Shown piece after piece: positions 27,751-36,976 of a stretch of DNA of 64,000 nt. The position numbers and the translations under genes were made by a program. Each line of letters opens with the position of its first letter. The stretch's first letter is position 1. Origin of the DNA: Candidatus Heimdallarchaeota archaeon (GTDB lineage: Archaea; Asgardarchaeota; Heimdallarchaeia; Heimdallarchaeales; Kariarchaeaceae). Below the pieces are notes generated by a model. It made no database searches and was not told the DNA's origin. It worked only from the letters and a program-made list of their open reading frames with translations. The stretch covers positions 124,001 through 188,000 of the forward strand of contig JASBSB010000003.1 in assembly GCA_030149205.1 (NCBI GenBank), written 5' to 3'.

Positions 27751-29883
27751 ATGACAGAAAATGTTTATGATGAAACCTCAATTAAAGTCTTAGAAGGTAT
27801 TGAGGGGGTTAGAAGAAGACCTTCTATGTACATTGGTGATGTAGGTTCCAGGGGTCTTCACCATCTGGTGTTTGAGGTTGTCGACAACAGTGTTGATGAG
27901 GCAATGGCAAACAGGTGTAGCGAGGCAGAGATAATAATTTACGAGGATAACTCGATATCAGTCCGAGATGATGGGGCAGGAATACCCTCAGATATTCATC
28001 CAGAATATAAAATCTCAACCTTGGAAGTAATTCTAACAAAACTCCATTCTGGTGGAAAATTTGGTAAGAAGGCATATACTGTGTCTGGAGGTCTACATGG
28101 TGTTGGACTCTCTGTTGTAAGCGCACTAAGTGAAAAGTTCGAGGTTTTAGTTACAAGAGATAATAAGGTATATTTACAAGAATACTCAAAAGGGAAAAAA
28201 CTATGGGATGTTAAAGTTAGGGAGCAAACACCTGAAGACATTCATGGTACCATGATCAAATTCAAACCAGATCAGACGATTTTTTCGATTACTGAATTTT
28301 CCTTTGACATTTTAGCTGGAAGATTAAAGGAATTGGCTTATCTTACTCCTGGTTTTACTATAACCCTTGAGGACAGACGAGTTATTGAAACTGGTGAAAA
28401 TGGTGAACCTAAATTTAAAAAAGTTACATATAGGTTTGATGGTGGACTCAGAAGCTTTATACAGGATACAATTGTAAATAGAAAGAAAATTGAAGTTGAA
28501 GCTGACATTTTTGTGGTAAATGGTTCTCAAAACGGAGTGATGGTTGATATTGCTCTGACTTATACGGACACATTTCAAGAATTATTAAGGGGGTATGTAA
28601 ATAATATTAACACCACTGAAGGTGGAACTCATATCTCTGGATTTAAAACCGCCTTAACCAGAACAATCAATGATTTTGCGAGAGAAAACAAATTACTAAA
28701 GGATGGAGAGGATAACCTGAGGGGAGATGACTCTAGAGAGGGAATCGTTGCAGTAATTTCTGTAAAAGTTCCTGAACCACAGTTTGAGGGTCAGACTAAA
28801 ACAAAACTTGGCAATTCAGAAGTTGATGGGATTGTTCAGGGAGTATTTGGGAAAGCGTTTAAAAATTTCTTAAGCGAAAATGTAAATTATGGAAAAGCTA
28901 TAGTACAGAAGGCAGTCCTATCAAGAAGAGCCAGAATGGCTGCACAAAAGGCAAGAGATCTAATTCGGAAGAATAACTCAAAGAAAGTCTCTCTTCCCGG
29001 TAAGTTAATTGCATCTCGAGAAAAAGATCCGATGAAAAGAGAATTGTTTTTAGTAGAAGGTCAATCTGCAGGAGGTACTGCTGTAGAGGCCAGAAACGCG
29101 GAAAATCAGGAAATTTTATTTCTCAGAGGTAAAGTTCTTAATGTCGAAAAGGCTCGATTATCAAAAGTTTTAGATAATCAGGAAATTAGAAATATTATCA
29201 CTGCTATTGGGACTGATATAGATGAACGATTTGACATTTCAAATTTAAGGTATGGTAAAATTATCATTCTCACAGATGCAGATGTTGATGGTTTACACAT
29301 TGCAACATTACTTTTAACTTTATTCTATAGGCATATGCCTGGCCTCATAGAAGATGGATACATCTATGTTTCAAGACCCCCTCTCTTTAGATTAACATTT
29401 CTTGGTAAAAGCTCCAAAGTTTACGGCAAGCCATATACTTACCTTGTCTCTGAAAAAGACCTCGATACCATGTTAACAAGTGCTAAGGATATGGATATTG
29501 AAATGAAAGATGTCTCAATATCTAGGTTCAAGGGTTTGGGTGAAATGAATGCAGAACAACTGGAAGAAACTGTTATGGATGTACTCACAAGAAAATTGGA
29601 ACGAGTGATTGTTCCAAATTTTCAGGATGCAGAAACTTGGATAACAAGATTAATGGGTGACGATATACAAGGACGGAAGAAATTTATCAATCAAGAAGTT
29701 TTTGCAAATGAAACCGAAAACATTGAAGGTGAATTTTTTAATTCGGTTTTTAATAAGGTCGAAGAAGAGGAAACCCTGGAATTGTACAATGATGAGATTG
29801 ATGAGATTGAAAATCGTGAACTTTCAAAGGATGAAGAACTGGTTGCACTTCTTGAGGACTGGGCCCAAGAACCACACTTTTAG
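27751..29883 (+). CDS. gyrB: DNA gyrase subunit B
   Basis: This is the ATPase and TOPRIM subunit of DNA gyrase, which adds negative supercoils. The GHKL domain has EVVDNSVDEAMA, DDGAGIP and SGGLHGVGLS. The TOPRIM domain has LVEGQSAGGTA (bacterial enzymes usually have EGDSAGG), LRGKVLNVEKAR and the metal-binding DADVDG. The C-terminus has the GyrB tail plus an acidic extension of about 50 residues. ATG 27751 is chosen; TTG 27739 and GTG 27742 are also in frame. gyrA follows after 10 bp. Archaeal gyrases are thought to have come from bacteria. Confidence 0.96.
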   Translation: MTENVYDETSIKVLEGIEGVRRRPSMYIGDVGSRGLHHLVFEVVDNSVDEAMANRCSEAEIIIYEDNSISVRDDGAGIPSDIHPEYKISTLEVILTKLHSGGKFGKKAYTVSGGLHGVGLSVVSALSEKFEVLVTRDNKVYLQEYSKGKKLWDVKVREQTPEDIHGTMIKFKPDQTIFSITEFSFDILAGRLKELAYLTPGFTITLEDRRVIETGENGEPKFKKVTYRFDGGLRSFIQDTIVNRKKIEVEADIFVVNGSQNGVMVDIALTYTDTFQELLRGYVNNINTTEGGTHISGFKTALTRTINDFARENKLLKDGEDNLRGDDSREGIVAVISVKVPEPQFEGQTKTKLGNSEVDGIVQGVFGKAFKNFLSENVNYGKAIVQKAVLSRRARMAAQKARDLIRKNNSKKVSLPGKLIASREKDPMKRELFLVEGQSAGGTAVEARNAENQEILFLRGKVLNVEKARLSKVLDNQEIRNIITAIGTDIDERFDISNLRYGKIIILTDADVDGLHIATLLLTLFYRHMPGLIEDGYIYVSRPPLFRLTFLGKSSKVYGKPYTYLVSEKDLDTMLTSAKDMDIEMKDVSISRFKGLGEMNAEQLEETVMDVLTRKLERVIVPNFQDAETWITRLMGDDIQGRKKFINQEVFANETENIEGEFFNSVFNKVEEEETLELYNDEIDEIENRELSKDEELVALLEDWAQEPHF

Positions 29884-29893
29884 AGGGATTTAG

Positions 29894-32563
29894 ATGGCAG
29901 TAAGTGAAGAATTTATAAAAGAAATATCAATTACCGATGAGTTAAGGAATGGGTTTGGAGAATATGCAAGGTACGTGATAGAAGACCGAGCACTCCCAGA
30001 TGCTAGAGATGGATTAAAACCTGTTCATCGAAGAATAATTTATGCAATGAATGAGCTTGGTGTAACATACAGGTCTAAGCATAAAAAATGTGCAAGAATT
30101 GTTGGTGAGGTAACAGGAAAATACCATCCCCATGCTGGAGGTACTTATGAAACTCTCGTTAGATTGGGACAGACCTGGTCACTAAGATACCCTCTAGTCG
30201 ATGCTCAAGGAAATTTTGGAAGTATCGATGGTTTTCCACCTGCAGCAATGAGATATACAGAAGCAAGACTCTCCCGTATTGCAGATACATTACTTACAGA
30301 TTTATCACCAAAAGTTGTAAAATATATTGATAATTTTGATGGAGAAGAGACAGAACCAGTTGTTTTACCTGTTCGTGTCCCTCACCTTTTGTTGAACGGG
30401 ACAAAGGGGATAGCAGTTGCAATGTCTTCGAATATTCCCCCACATAATCTTACAGAATTGTTAGATGCTTGTATGGCAATAATTGACAGACCAAGTATTA
30501 CTATCTCTGAGTTGACGGATATTGTAAAAGGCCCAGACTTTCCTACAGGAGGTAAAATCATTGGGACGAAAGGAATTGAAGAGCTATATAGCAAAGGTAA
30601 GGGAAGTTTAACTGTCAGATCAAAAGTCCATGTTGAATCTCCTGACACCCATAAAGTTAGACACACAATGTTAGTGGTCGATGAGATCCCATATTTTGTA
30701 AACAAGGCCTCATTAGTGGAAGAAATTGCAGAACTAATCAACTCGGATAGATTACGAGGTGTTTCAAATGTCAGAGACTTATCTAAAAAGGAAATTAGAA
30801 TAGAAGTTATTTTAGAACCAGGTTATGAAGATGAAGGATCAATTAAGACGATCAAAGCCCAACTATATAAGAAAACACAGCTTCAAACTTATTTTCATGC
30901 AAGGACATTAGCTTTTGTATACGGGAAACCTAGAATATTAAATTTAAAACAGGCATTAGCTGTGTTCTTAGATTTTAGAGATCAAATCATAAAAAGGAGA
31001 GCGGAAGAGGAGCTAGAAAAGGTTTTAGCTAGATTACATGTTCTTGAGGGGTTAATTATTGCCTCCAATAATATCGATGCAATAATAAAGATGATTAGAG
31101 AATCTGAAAGTAGAAGAGATGCCCATGACAACCTTAAGAAAAATTATGGACTTTCAGATATTCAAGCAAAGGCAGTCTTGGATATGACTCTTGCCAGACT
31201 TGCAAAGGTCGAACAAAGTGAACTCTTTAATGAGGCAGAGGACAGAAGATCAAGGGCTGAGTATCTCGAATTAGTTATTACAAACCGAGAAGAACGGCTA
31301 AAAATAATGAAAGAGGAGTTGGAGGATGTAAAAAATAAATATGGGGACAAGAGAAGAACTGAAATTCTTGAATTTGATGAAATAGGACATAAAGGTGAAA
31401 GGTCTCTGCTCCATGAAAGGTCTCTGCTTATTAGCAGTACAAGTCTTGGATATGTACGAACCATAGATTTTGACAAATTTAAAGTTCAGGGAAGAGGAGG
31501 AGTAGGAGTGATAGGTTTACCGCTGAGTGAAGGAGAAAAACTACTAGATCTTGTAATAGCCTCCAACAAAGATGAACTTTTACTTATCACCAGAGAAGGG
31601 TTGGTTCACAAATTACCTGCATTTGAGTTAATTGAAGTCCAAAAAAGAACTCAAAAGGGTAGAAAGCTTCAATCAATAATTCCTGTTACATCTGAGGTTG
31701 TTAAAATTGTTCCAGTACAACACGATGGTTTTACGAGTGATAGAATTTTAGTTACGGTAACCAAAAAAGGAATTATCAAACGAACCACTTTAGACAAGTT
31801 TGGTGGAATTCGAAAAACAGGGATTAAATGTCTTAAATTCAAGTCAGAAGATGATAAAGTCGCTGATGCATTTGTTACTGATGGAGACTCATATATTTTC
31901 ATTGCTACAAAAATGGGTAGTGCAGGTCTCTTTGAGGAAAAAAATGCCAGTCTAACTGGTAGAGTGGCTCAAGGTGTGATTGGATTAAAACTTCGTGAGG
32001 GTGATGAGGTTATTTCTGCTTTTCCAATTTCAAAAGAAGAATTTGAGAATATATCAATTTTGACTGTCACGGTCAAAGGATATGGAAAAAGAACTGAAGC
32101 AACCAAGTATAGAGTGACAAATCGTGGAGTTTTTGGTGTGAGAAATATAAAAATCACCAAGAAAAATAGCTATGCGGTTTCTGCATTGCCAGTACCGATT
32201 TCTGGTGACGACACAACCATATCGTTACTTAACTCATCTGGAAAACTTATCAAAGTTAGTGTTGATGGAATTCGTATCATGGGTAGATCGACACAAGGAG
32301 TTCGCGTTATGAGATTACCACGTGGGGCAACACTAGAATTAGCATCACAAATTGTTGATGAGTCTGGAGTTGATGAATCCGAGGATAGTCCTGAACTACT
32401 TGAAGAAGAGGTGGATGATGAAACCGCTGATGAGTTAGATGATGAAGTGTTAGATGATGATGAAGACTCTGAGGATGAAGAACTTGATGATTCAGAAGAT
32501 GATGATGAAGACCTTGAAGAAGAAGAACCTGAGGACTCAGATGATGATGAGGGTTTTGAGTAG
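29894..32563 (+). CDS. gyrA: DNA gyrase subunit A
   Basis: This is the DNA-breaking subunit, with catalytic Tyr121 in AAMRYTEARL. The nearby helix reads KYHPHAGGTYETLVRLGQ, one residue shorter than E. coli GyrA and without the Ser that contacts quinolones. A coiled-coil gate (about 400-490) precedes the C-terminal beta-pinwheel. The GyrA box that wraps DNA is degenerate (QGRGGVG against Q-R/K-R-G-G-R/K-G). About 60 residues of almost pure Asp/Glu end the protein, possibly a tuning tail as in E. coli GyrA but much longer. A Shine-Dalgarno (AGAGGGAT) precedes ATG 29894. It is coupled to gyrB. Confidence 0.96.
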   Translation: MAVSEEFIKEISITDELRNGFGEYARYVIEDRALPDARDGLKPVHRRIIYAMNELGVTYRSKHKKCARIVGEVTGKYHPHAGGTYETLVRLGQTWSLRYPLVDAQGNFGSIDGFPPAAMRYTEARLSRIADTLLTDLSPKVVKYIDNFDGEETEPVVLPVRVPHLLLNGTKGIAVAMSSNIPPHNLTELLDACMAIIDRPSITISELTDIVKGPDFPTGGKIIGTKGIEELYSKGKGSLTVRSKVHVESPDTHKVRHTMLVVDEIPYFVNKASLVEEIAELINSDRLRGVSNVRDLSKKEIRIEVILEPGYEDEGSIKTIKAQLYKKTQLQTYFHARTLAFVYGKPRILNLKQALAVFLDFRDQIIKRRAEEELEKVLARLHVLEGLIIASNNIDAIIKMIRESESRRDAHDNLKKNYGLSDIQAKAVLDMTLARLAKVEQSELFNEAEDRRSRAEYLELVITNREERLKIMKEELEDVKNKYGDKRRTEILEFDEIGHKGERSLLHERSLLISSTSLGYVRTIDFDKFKVQGRGGVGVIGLPLSEGEKLLDLVIASNKDELLLITREGLVHKLPAFELIEVQKRTQKGRKLQSIIPVTSEVVKIVPVQHDGFTSDRILVTVTKKGIIKRTTLDKFGGIRKTGIKCLKFKSEDDKVADAFVTDGDSYIFIATKMGSAGLFEEKNASLTGRVAQGVIGLKLREGDEVISAFPISKEEFENISILTVTVKGYGKRTEATKYRVTNRGVFGVRNIKITKKNSYAVSALPVPISGDDTTISLLNSSGKLIKVSVDGIRIMGRSTQGVRVMRLPRGATLELASQIVDESGVDESEDSPELLEEEVDDETADELDDEVLDDDEDSEDEELDDSEDDDEDLEEEEPEDSDDDEGFE

Positions 32564-32686
32564 AGTCACATTACATTAAATAGATCAGAATAAGTTCCAA
32601 TTCAAAGTATTATTAGTTTAAAGAAATTTTATAGATTATAATTACTCTTAAGATAAATCTAAAAACAAATTAGCAGAAGTTACATT

Positions 32687-33598
32687 ATGATTGGTAAGCG
32701 AATTGATCAGTGGTTTCAACCTAAGAAGATATATGATGCACATTGTCATTTTTTTACATATTCCGGACTATTACAAAGGGCATCAAAACAATCTGAAGAA
32801 AAACCTGAGGAGTTAATCAAAAAGTTCAGTGAAAGAATTAATACCCCTATTACACTTCCTCCGAAGGATGATAAAGAATTTTTACAAATATGGATTGATG
32901 AATTAGATAGAAACAATGTTGATAAGGTTGTGACACTCCCAGACTGGAATATGGATGAATTTGTGAGATTAGGGATGAGTGAGTATCCAGACAGGTTTAT
33001 TCCATTTCTGATGATAGACCCAAGAGAAAAAGGGGTTGTTGATCTACTTGAGACTGCGTATTCTGACTTCAATCTTAAAGGAATTAAGTTATACCCCCCT
33101 ATTCACTACTACCATGCTTTTGACCCAATGTTGGATCAAATTTATGAATTTATAAATGATCACAGATTGATTATTACTTATCACATGGGGATATCAATTG
33201 GAAGTCAAGCTGATTTAAGATACATGAACCCATCAGATGTCTCCCCTGTTGCTCGAGAGAATCCACATACAAATTTTTTGTTTGCACATTTTGCAACTGG
33301 TTATCTGAAGGAGCTTTTATTTCTAATGTACCATCTTGATAACATTTATGCAGAAACAAGCAGCAGTAATAAGTGGATGGAATACCTTCCTTACCAAATA
33401 AACCTAATTGATGTGTTCAAGAGGGTAATAGATGTTAAAGGAGTTGAAAAACTTATCTTTGGAACTGATTCTACCCATTTCCCAAGAGGGTGGCGACAAG
33501 CGATCTTTCAGAATCAATTAAGTGTTTGTAATCAATTGGGGCTGAAACAGGAAGAAATTGATAAAATTTTTTATGGGAATTTGGAAAGACTGATCTGA
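32687..33598 (+). CDS. amidohydrolase-family (TIM-barrel) metal-dependent hydrolase
   Basis: This 303-residue member of the amidohydrolase-2 group (ACMSD-like) has the metal-ligand motif YDAHCHFF at the N-terminus. Further ligands are probably the His of TYHMGI and FLFAHFATG, and the Asp of FGTDSTHFPRG. Family members decarboxylate or hydrolyse small aromatic or carboxylic substrates. The actual substrate is unknown. It is a single gene, convergent with the lysine transaminase, and lies near amino-acid and acyl-CoA breakdown genes. Confidence 0.85.
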   Translation: MIGKRIDQWFQPKKIYDAHCHFFTYSGLLQRASKQSEEKPEELIKKFSERINTPITLPPKDDKEFLQIWIDELDRNNVDKVVTLPDWNMDEFVRLGMSEYPDRFIPFLMIDPREKGVVDLLETAYSDFNLKGIKLYPPIHYYHAFDPMLDQIYEFINDHRLIITYHMGISIGSQADLRYMNPSDVSPVARENPHTNFLFAHFATGYLKELLFLMYHLDNIYAETSSSNKWMEYLPYQINLIDVFKRVIDVKGVEKLIFGTDSTHFPRGWRQAIFQNQLSVCNQLGLKQEEIDKIFYGNLERLI

Positions 33599-33617
33599 TA
33601 ATCTTAAATTTGTTCTA

Positions 33618-34925
33618 CTAGATCTTGTGAAGAATAGAGTCCAAGATGGAGACAGCTTTCAAAAGATCATCATTTTCAACATTTAATATCGGTCTAAACC
33701 TGATGGAGTTTACACCTGACTTTAATATTAATAATTTTTCTTTTAGGGCTTGATTGACAACCTTATTTCGAAGTTCTGTGGAACCAAGGTCGAAAGCTGC
33801 CATTAAACCTTTATTTCGGACATTGCTGACCTGGGTTGAGTGATCATTTTCCATATCAAGTAGTGCTTTTTTGAGAACTTCACCCTTTTTGTTTACATTT
33901 TCAATGATTTTGTTTGCCATAATGTGTTCGATGTAATGTGTTGACCTTACCATATCAACCAAATTTCCACCCCAGGTTGAATTTATTCTGGACTCTTCAT
34001 GAAATACGTTCTTATCTACTTCATCAATTCTTTTAGTGCTAAAGATGCCACAGACCTGTGCTTTTTTACCAAAAGCAACTAAATCAGGTGTAGATTTTTC
34101 ATCATATTCAAATGCCCATCTTTTCCCGGTTAATCCCATTCCAGTTTGTACTTCATCATAGATGAGCATGATCTCATTTTGATCAGCTACCTCTCTTAAC
34201 TTTCTGAGGAACTCTGGTCTGAAATGGTTGTCACCACCTTCTCCTTGGATTGGTTCAATAATTATTGAACTAATAGGATCCTGACTAGTTTCGATTGCTG
34301 AATGGATTTCCTGAAGAGATTTCTTCTCTAAATTTTCGACCAGCTCCTGATTTTGTTCATTCAAGGGAAAACTGATTTTTGGGTTTGTCACCCTTGGCCA
34401 GTCAAATTTTGGAAAGTACAAATATTTTCTAGGATCAGCAGTGTTTGTTAAGGAGAGTGTGTATCCTGAACGTCCGTGAAATGCCTCTTTAAAATGGATC
34501 ACTTTTGTATTTTCATTGCCACCAGTCTTTCTTGCCTTCCAATCAAAGGCTGCTTTTAAAGCATTTTCAACTGCAAGCGTTCCACCAGAGATAAGAAATA
34601 GATAGGGAAAGTTCTTAGGAACCATTTTTGAGGTAAAAACGTCAACAAACCTGACAAATTGATCAGTATAGAAATCACTATTCGATATTTTATTTGTAGA
34701 AGCGATGAGTAAGTCATTTTTCACTTCTGAGGTCAACATAAAATCAGGATTCATACCTAGAGGCATTGAAGCATAAAATGACATCATATCTAAGTATTTT
34801 TCACCAGTTGCCTTGTCAAATAAGGTGGTACCTTTACTTCTCTCTAGGTCCAACAAAAGTGGGTAACCCCCAGCTAGAATATGTTGCTTAAGAATCTCAA
34901 GGTAGTTGAATTCAATTGTGTCCAT
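33618..34925 (-). CDS. lat: L-lysine 6-transaminase (PLP-dependent, class III)
   Basis: This 435-residue aminotransferase matches lysine epsilon-aminotransferase. It has an N-terminal HILAGGYPLLLDLERSKG and YLDMMSFYASMPLGMNPDF, SGGTLAVENALKAAFDWK, HGRSGYTLSLTNT, IIIEPIQGEGGDNHFRPEFL, IYDEVQTGMGLTGKRWAFE with the PLP-binding Asp region, and the Schiff-base Lys in VAFGKKAQVCGIF. It converts lysine and 2-oxoglutarate to 2-aminoadipate 6-semialdehyde and glutamate. The ALDH7 protein at 4.2-5.8 kb would oxidise that product. It is transcribed on its own. Confidence 0.9.
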   Translation of the reverse strand: MDTIEFNYLEILKQHILAGGYPLLLDLERSKGTTLFDKATGEKYLDMMSFYASMPLGMNPDFMLTSEVKNDLLIASTNKISNSDFYTDQFVRFVDVFTSKMVPKNFPYLFLISGGTLAVENALKAAFDWKARKTGGNENTKVIHFKEAFHGRSGYTLSLTNTADPRKYLYFPKFDWPRVTNPKISFPLNEQNQELVENLEKKSLQEIHSAIETSQDPISSIIIEPIQGEGGDNHFRPEFLRKLREVADQNEIMLIYDEVQTGMGLTGKRWAFEYDEKSTPDLVAFGKKAQVCGIFSTKRIDEVDKNVFHEESRINSTWGGNLVDMVRSTHYIEHIMANKIIENVNKKGEVLKKALLDMENDHSTQVSNVRNKGLMAAFDLGSTELRNKVVNQALKEKLLILKSGVNSIRFRPILNVENDDLLKAVSILDSILHKI

Positions 34926-35089
34926 ATTATTACAATATCTTTGTGAGATGTTAAATATTTGGATTAGAATAATTAAAATTTAATTAATCCAAAGGATTGA
35001 AGTACTGATTTGATAAGGATAATATTGATTTAAAGTGTTATAATAACAACAATTCTTGGGCGTTTTGATAATTTTCATGATAGGAGGAG

Positions 35090-36226
35090 TTATCCTTTGA
35101 TTACTTCCCTTGCAATAACCATTCTCATAACTTCAGAGGTCCCTTCATATATCTCTGTTATTCTAGCATCTCTGTAATACCTCTCAACTTCAAAATCCTT
35201 TAAGAACCCACCGCCACCATGAATTTGGATTGCTTGGTGTGTAACTTTTGTGGATATTTCAGATGCAAAGAGTTTTGCGATGGCTGCTTCTTTAATAAAG
35301 GGTTTTCCCATATCCGCAAGCTTTGCGGCTTCTTGGTACAGGAGACGTGCTGCATGTATTTGTGTTGCCATATCAGCCAATTTGAATTGTATTGCTTGGA
35401 AATAAGACAATGGTTTACCAAATTGAATTCTCTCTTGAGCATACTTTATTGAGTCTTCAAAGGCTGCTTGAGCAATTCCAACAGCTTGAGCTGCAACTGC
35501 AATTCTACCCTTGTCGAGTATAGATAATGCCATTCTCAAACCATCACCTTCTTTAGCTAGCAAATATTCTGAAGGAATCCTAACATTTTCAAAAGACATA
35601 GCACTGGTTACACTGGCCTTTATTCCTAATTTTTTTTCAGGAGGCATTACTGTTATCCCCGGAGTATCTGCAGGAACAATAAATGCTGAGATTCCTTTGC
35701 TCCCCAATTCTGGGTTAGATTTCGCAAAAACGATGAAAACTGTTGCTTCTTTCGCATTTGTGATATAAAACTTAGAGCCATTAATTACCCATTCATCCCC
35801 ATCTCTTACAGCTCGTGTTGATAAGGCACCGGGGTCTGATCCTGCATGAGGTTCTGAGAGACAGAATGCCCCTAACCCTTTTTCTTTGGTGAACCTTGGT
35901 AAAAATTTAGCCTTTTGTTCTTCAGTTCCATATTTCAGTATTGGTCCAATCCCCAAGGAGTTATTCCCGGCAAAAATTGTTGCTGTGGATGCACAACCTC
36001 TTGCGATTTCCTCACAAACTGTTGCATAAGTCAGGGTATCTGCCCCAATTCCCCCATACTTCTCTGGTATTGTCATATAAAGAAACTCTGATTCCCTTAA
36101 TGCTTGGATTGAATCTTCTGGAAAACGTTCTTCATCATCATACACACGTGCTAAGGGTTTAATTTTGTCAGTGACAATATCCCGGATCGTGTTTTTAATC
36201 ATCATTAGATCTTCATCAATTATCAT
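35090..36226 (-). CDS. acyl-CoA dehydrogenase (FAD)
   Basis: This 378-residue flavoprotein of the short/medium-chain acyl-CoA dehydrogenase type has FCLSEPHAGSDPGAL (flavin contact), a typical middle beta domain, a C-terminal helical domain with QIHGGGGFLKDFEVERYYRD, and the catalytic base Glu361 in IYEGTSEVMRMVIA. It forms an alpha-beta double bond in an acyl-CoA and passes electrons to ETF. Substrate length is not resolved. It could serve breakdown of amino-acid-derived acyl-CoA or of fatty acids. The gene stands alone between intergenic regions. Confidence 0.93.
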   Translation of the reverse strand: MIIDEDLMMIKNTIRDIVTDKIKPLARVYDDEERFPEDSIQALRESEFLYMTIPEKYGGIGADTLTYATVCEEIARGCASTATIFAGNNSLGIGPILKYGTEEQKAKFLPRFTKEKGLGAFCLSEPHAGSDPGALSTRAVRDGDEWVINGSKFYITNAKEATVFIVFAKSNPELGSKGISAFIVPADTPGITVMPPEKKLGIKASVTSAMSFENVRIPSEYLLAKEGDGLRMALSILDKGRIAVAAQAVGIAQAAFEDSIKYAQERIQFGKPLSYFQAIQFKLADMATQIHAARLLYQEAAKLADMGKPFIKEAAIAKLFASEISTKVTHQAIQIHGGGGFLKDFEVERYYRDARITEIYEGTSEVMRMVIAREVIKG

Positions 36227-36356
36227 GAGGTCTACACATAATTGTGTTTTGTAAATTTATAGGTTAACTCATAAAACCATGATGATTATTTTGAGATTCG
36301 TGAGTAACATCAGAATATTACCTGCCCTTAACTTAAAATAAAATACAAAATAATCA

Positions 36357-36728
36357 ATGGAACTTTATCCTCAAAATTCTGAAACACAGACACACTTTAT
36401 TAAGGATTGGTTAAATTATTTTAATTTGGAGTATGAATCAGACTTCAGCTACCAGGGTGTGCTCATAGACTACTTTCTATCTGGAATTAAACTTGCAATT
36501 ATTGATCCAAAATGGAAAAGACCGCTTACAGTAGCATATTTGCATAAATTAATTGAGGTTATAGAAACCCTCAAATTGACAAAGGTTTTTGTACTCTCTG
36601 AAAACCTTAGTGCAACACTAGAGGATACAATTGAGAGATATAAATTCCCGATCGAATTCATCAGTCCAACTAGTTTGTCTTCAGTTGCAATTTACCTCGG
36701 CAACCATATTAAGATCTCAAGATTTTGA
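36357..36728 (+). CDS. small protein, possibly restriction-endonuclease-like fold
   Basis: This 123-residue protein was not firmly recognised. The order ESDFSYQGVLIDYFLSGIKL then AIIDPKWK resembles the beta-hairpin D and (D/E)-x-K of PD-(D/E)XK nucleases of the Vsr/DUF559 sort, followed by an amphipathic helix and a TKVFVLSE strand. If so it would be a minimal nuclease-fold protein. The match is by eye only. It overlaps the tail of a small minus-strand ORF by 12 bp. Confidence 0.5.
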   Translation: MELYPQNSETQTHFIKDWLNYFNLEYESDFSYQGVLIDYFLSGIKLAIIDPKWKRPLTVAYLHKLIEVIETLKLTKVFVLSENLSATLEDTIERYKFPIEFISPTSLSSVAIYLGNHIKISRF

Positions 36729-36908
36729 GATATTACCGAATCCATCACAGTTCTTTCCGATTTCATCATCTCTTCGTAAACATTTCCCAGATTTTGTGAT
36801 CCATCCTTTACATAAACCACCAGTTTCAGGGGTTCCATCATACAGATCACACTCTGACTTAAATTCTTTCTTTTCAGAGTTTACATTAGGTAAAGGTATA
36901 CTCATCAA
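36717..36908 (-). CDS. possible small Cys-containing protein
   Basis: This 63-codon ORF in an otherwise empty gap encodes a protein-like sequence with four Cys (SECDLYDGTPETGGLCKG, SGKCLRRDD, GKNCDGFG) and many charged residues. The Cys spacing could bind a metal. An ATGATG start follows an A+T-rich stretch. No family was recognised. It could also be a chance ORF, and conservation would decide. Confidence 0.3.
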   Translation of the reverse strand: MMSIPLPNVNSEKKEFKSECDLYDGTPETGGLCKGWITKSGKCLRRDDEIGKNCDGFGNISKS

Positions 36909-36976
36909 TATTAATTTACTTTATTCCTAAAAAACCTTTACGGACTCACAAAGGTATTTAGAATAAATTCAGATAC

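Noticed and set aside
36631..36930. A 99-codon plus-strand ORF
   Set aside because: It overlaps the better 123-codon gene in another frame and reads like low-quality Ser/Pro text.
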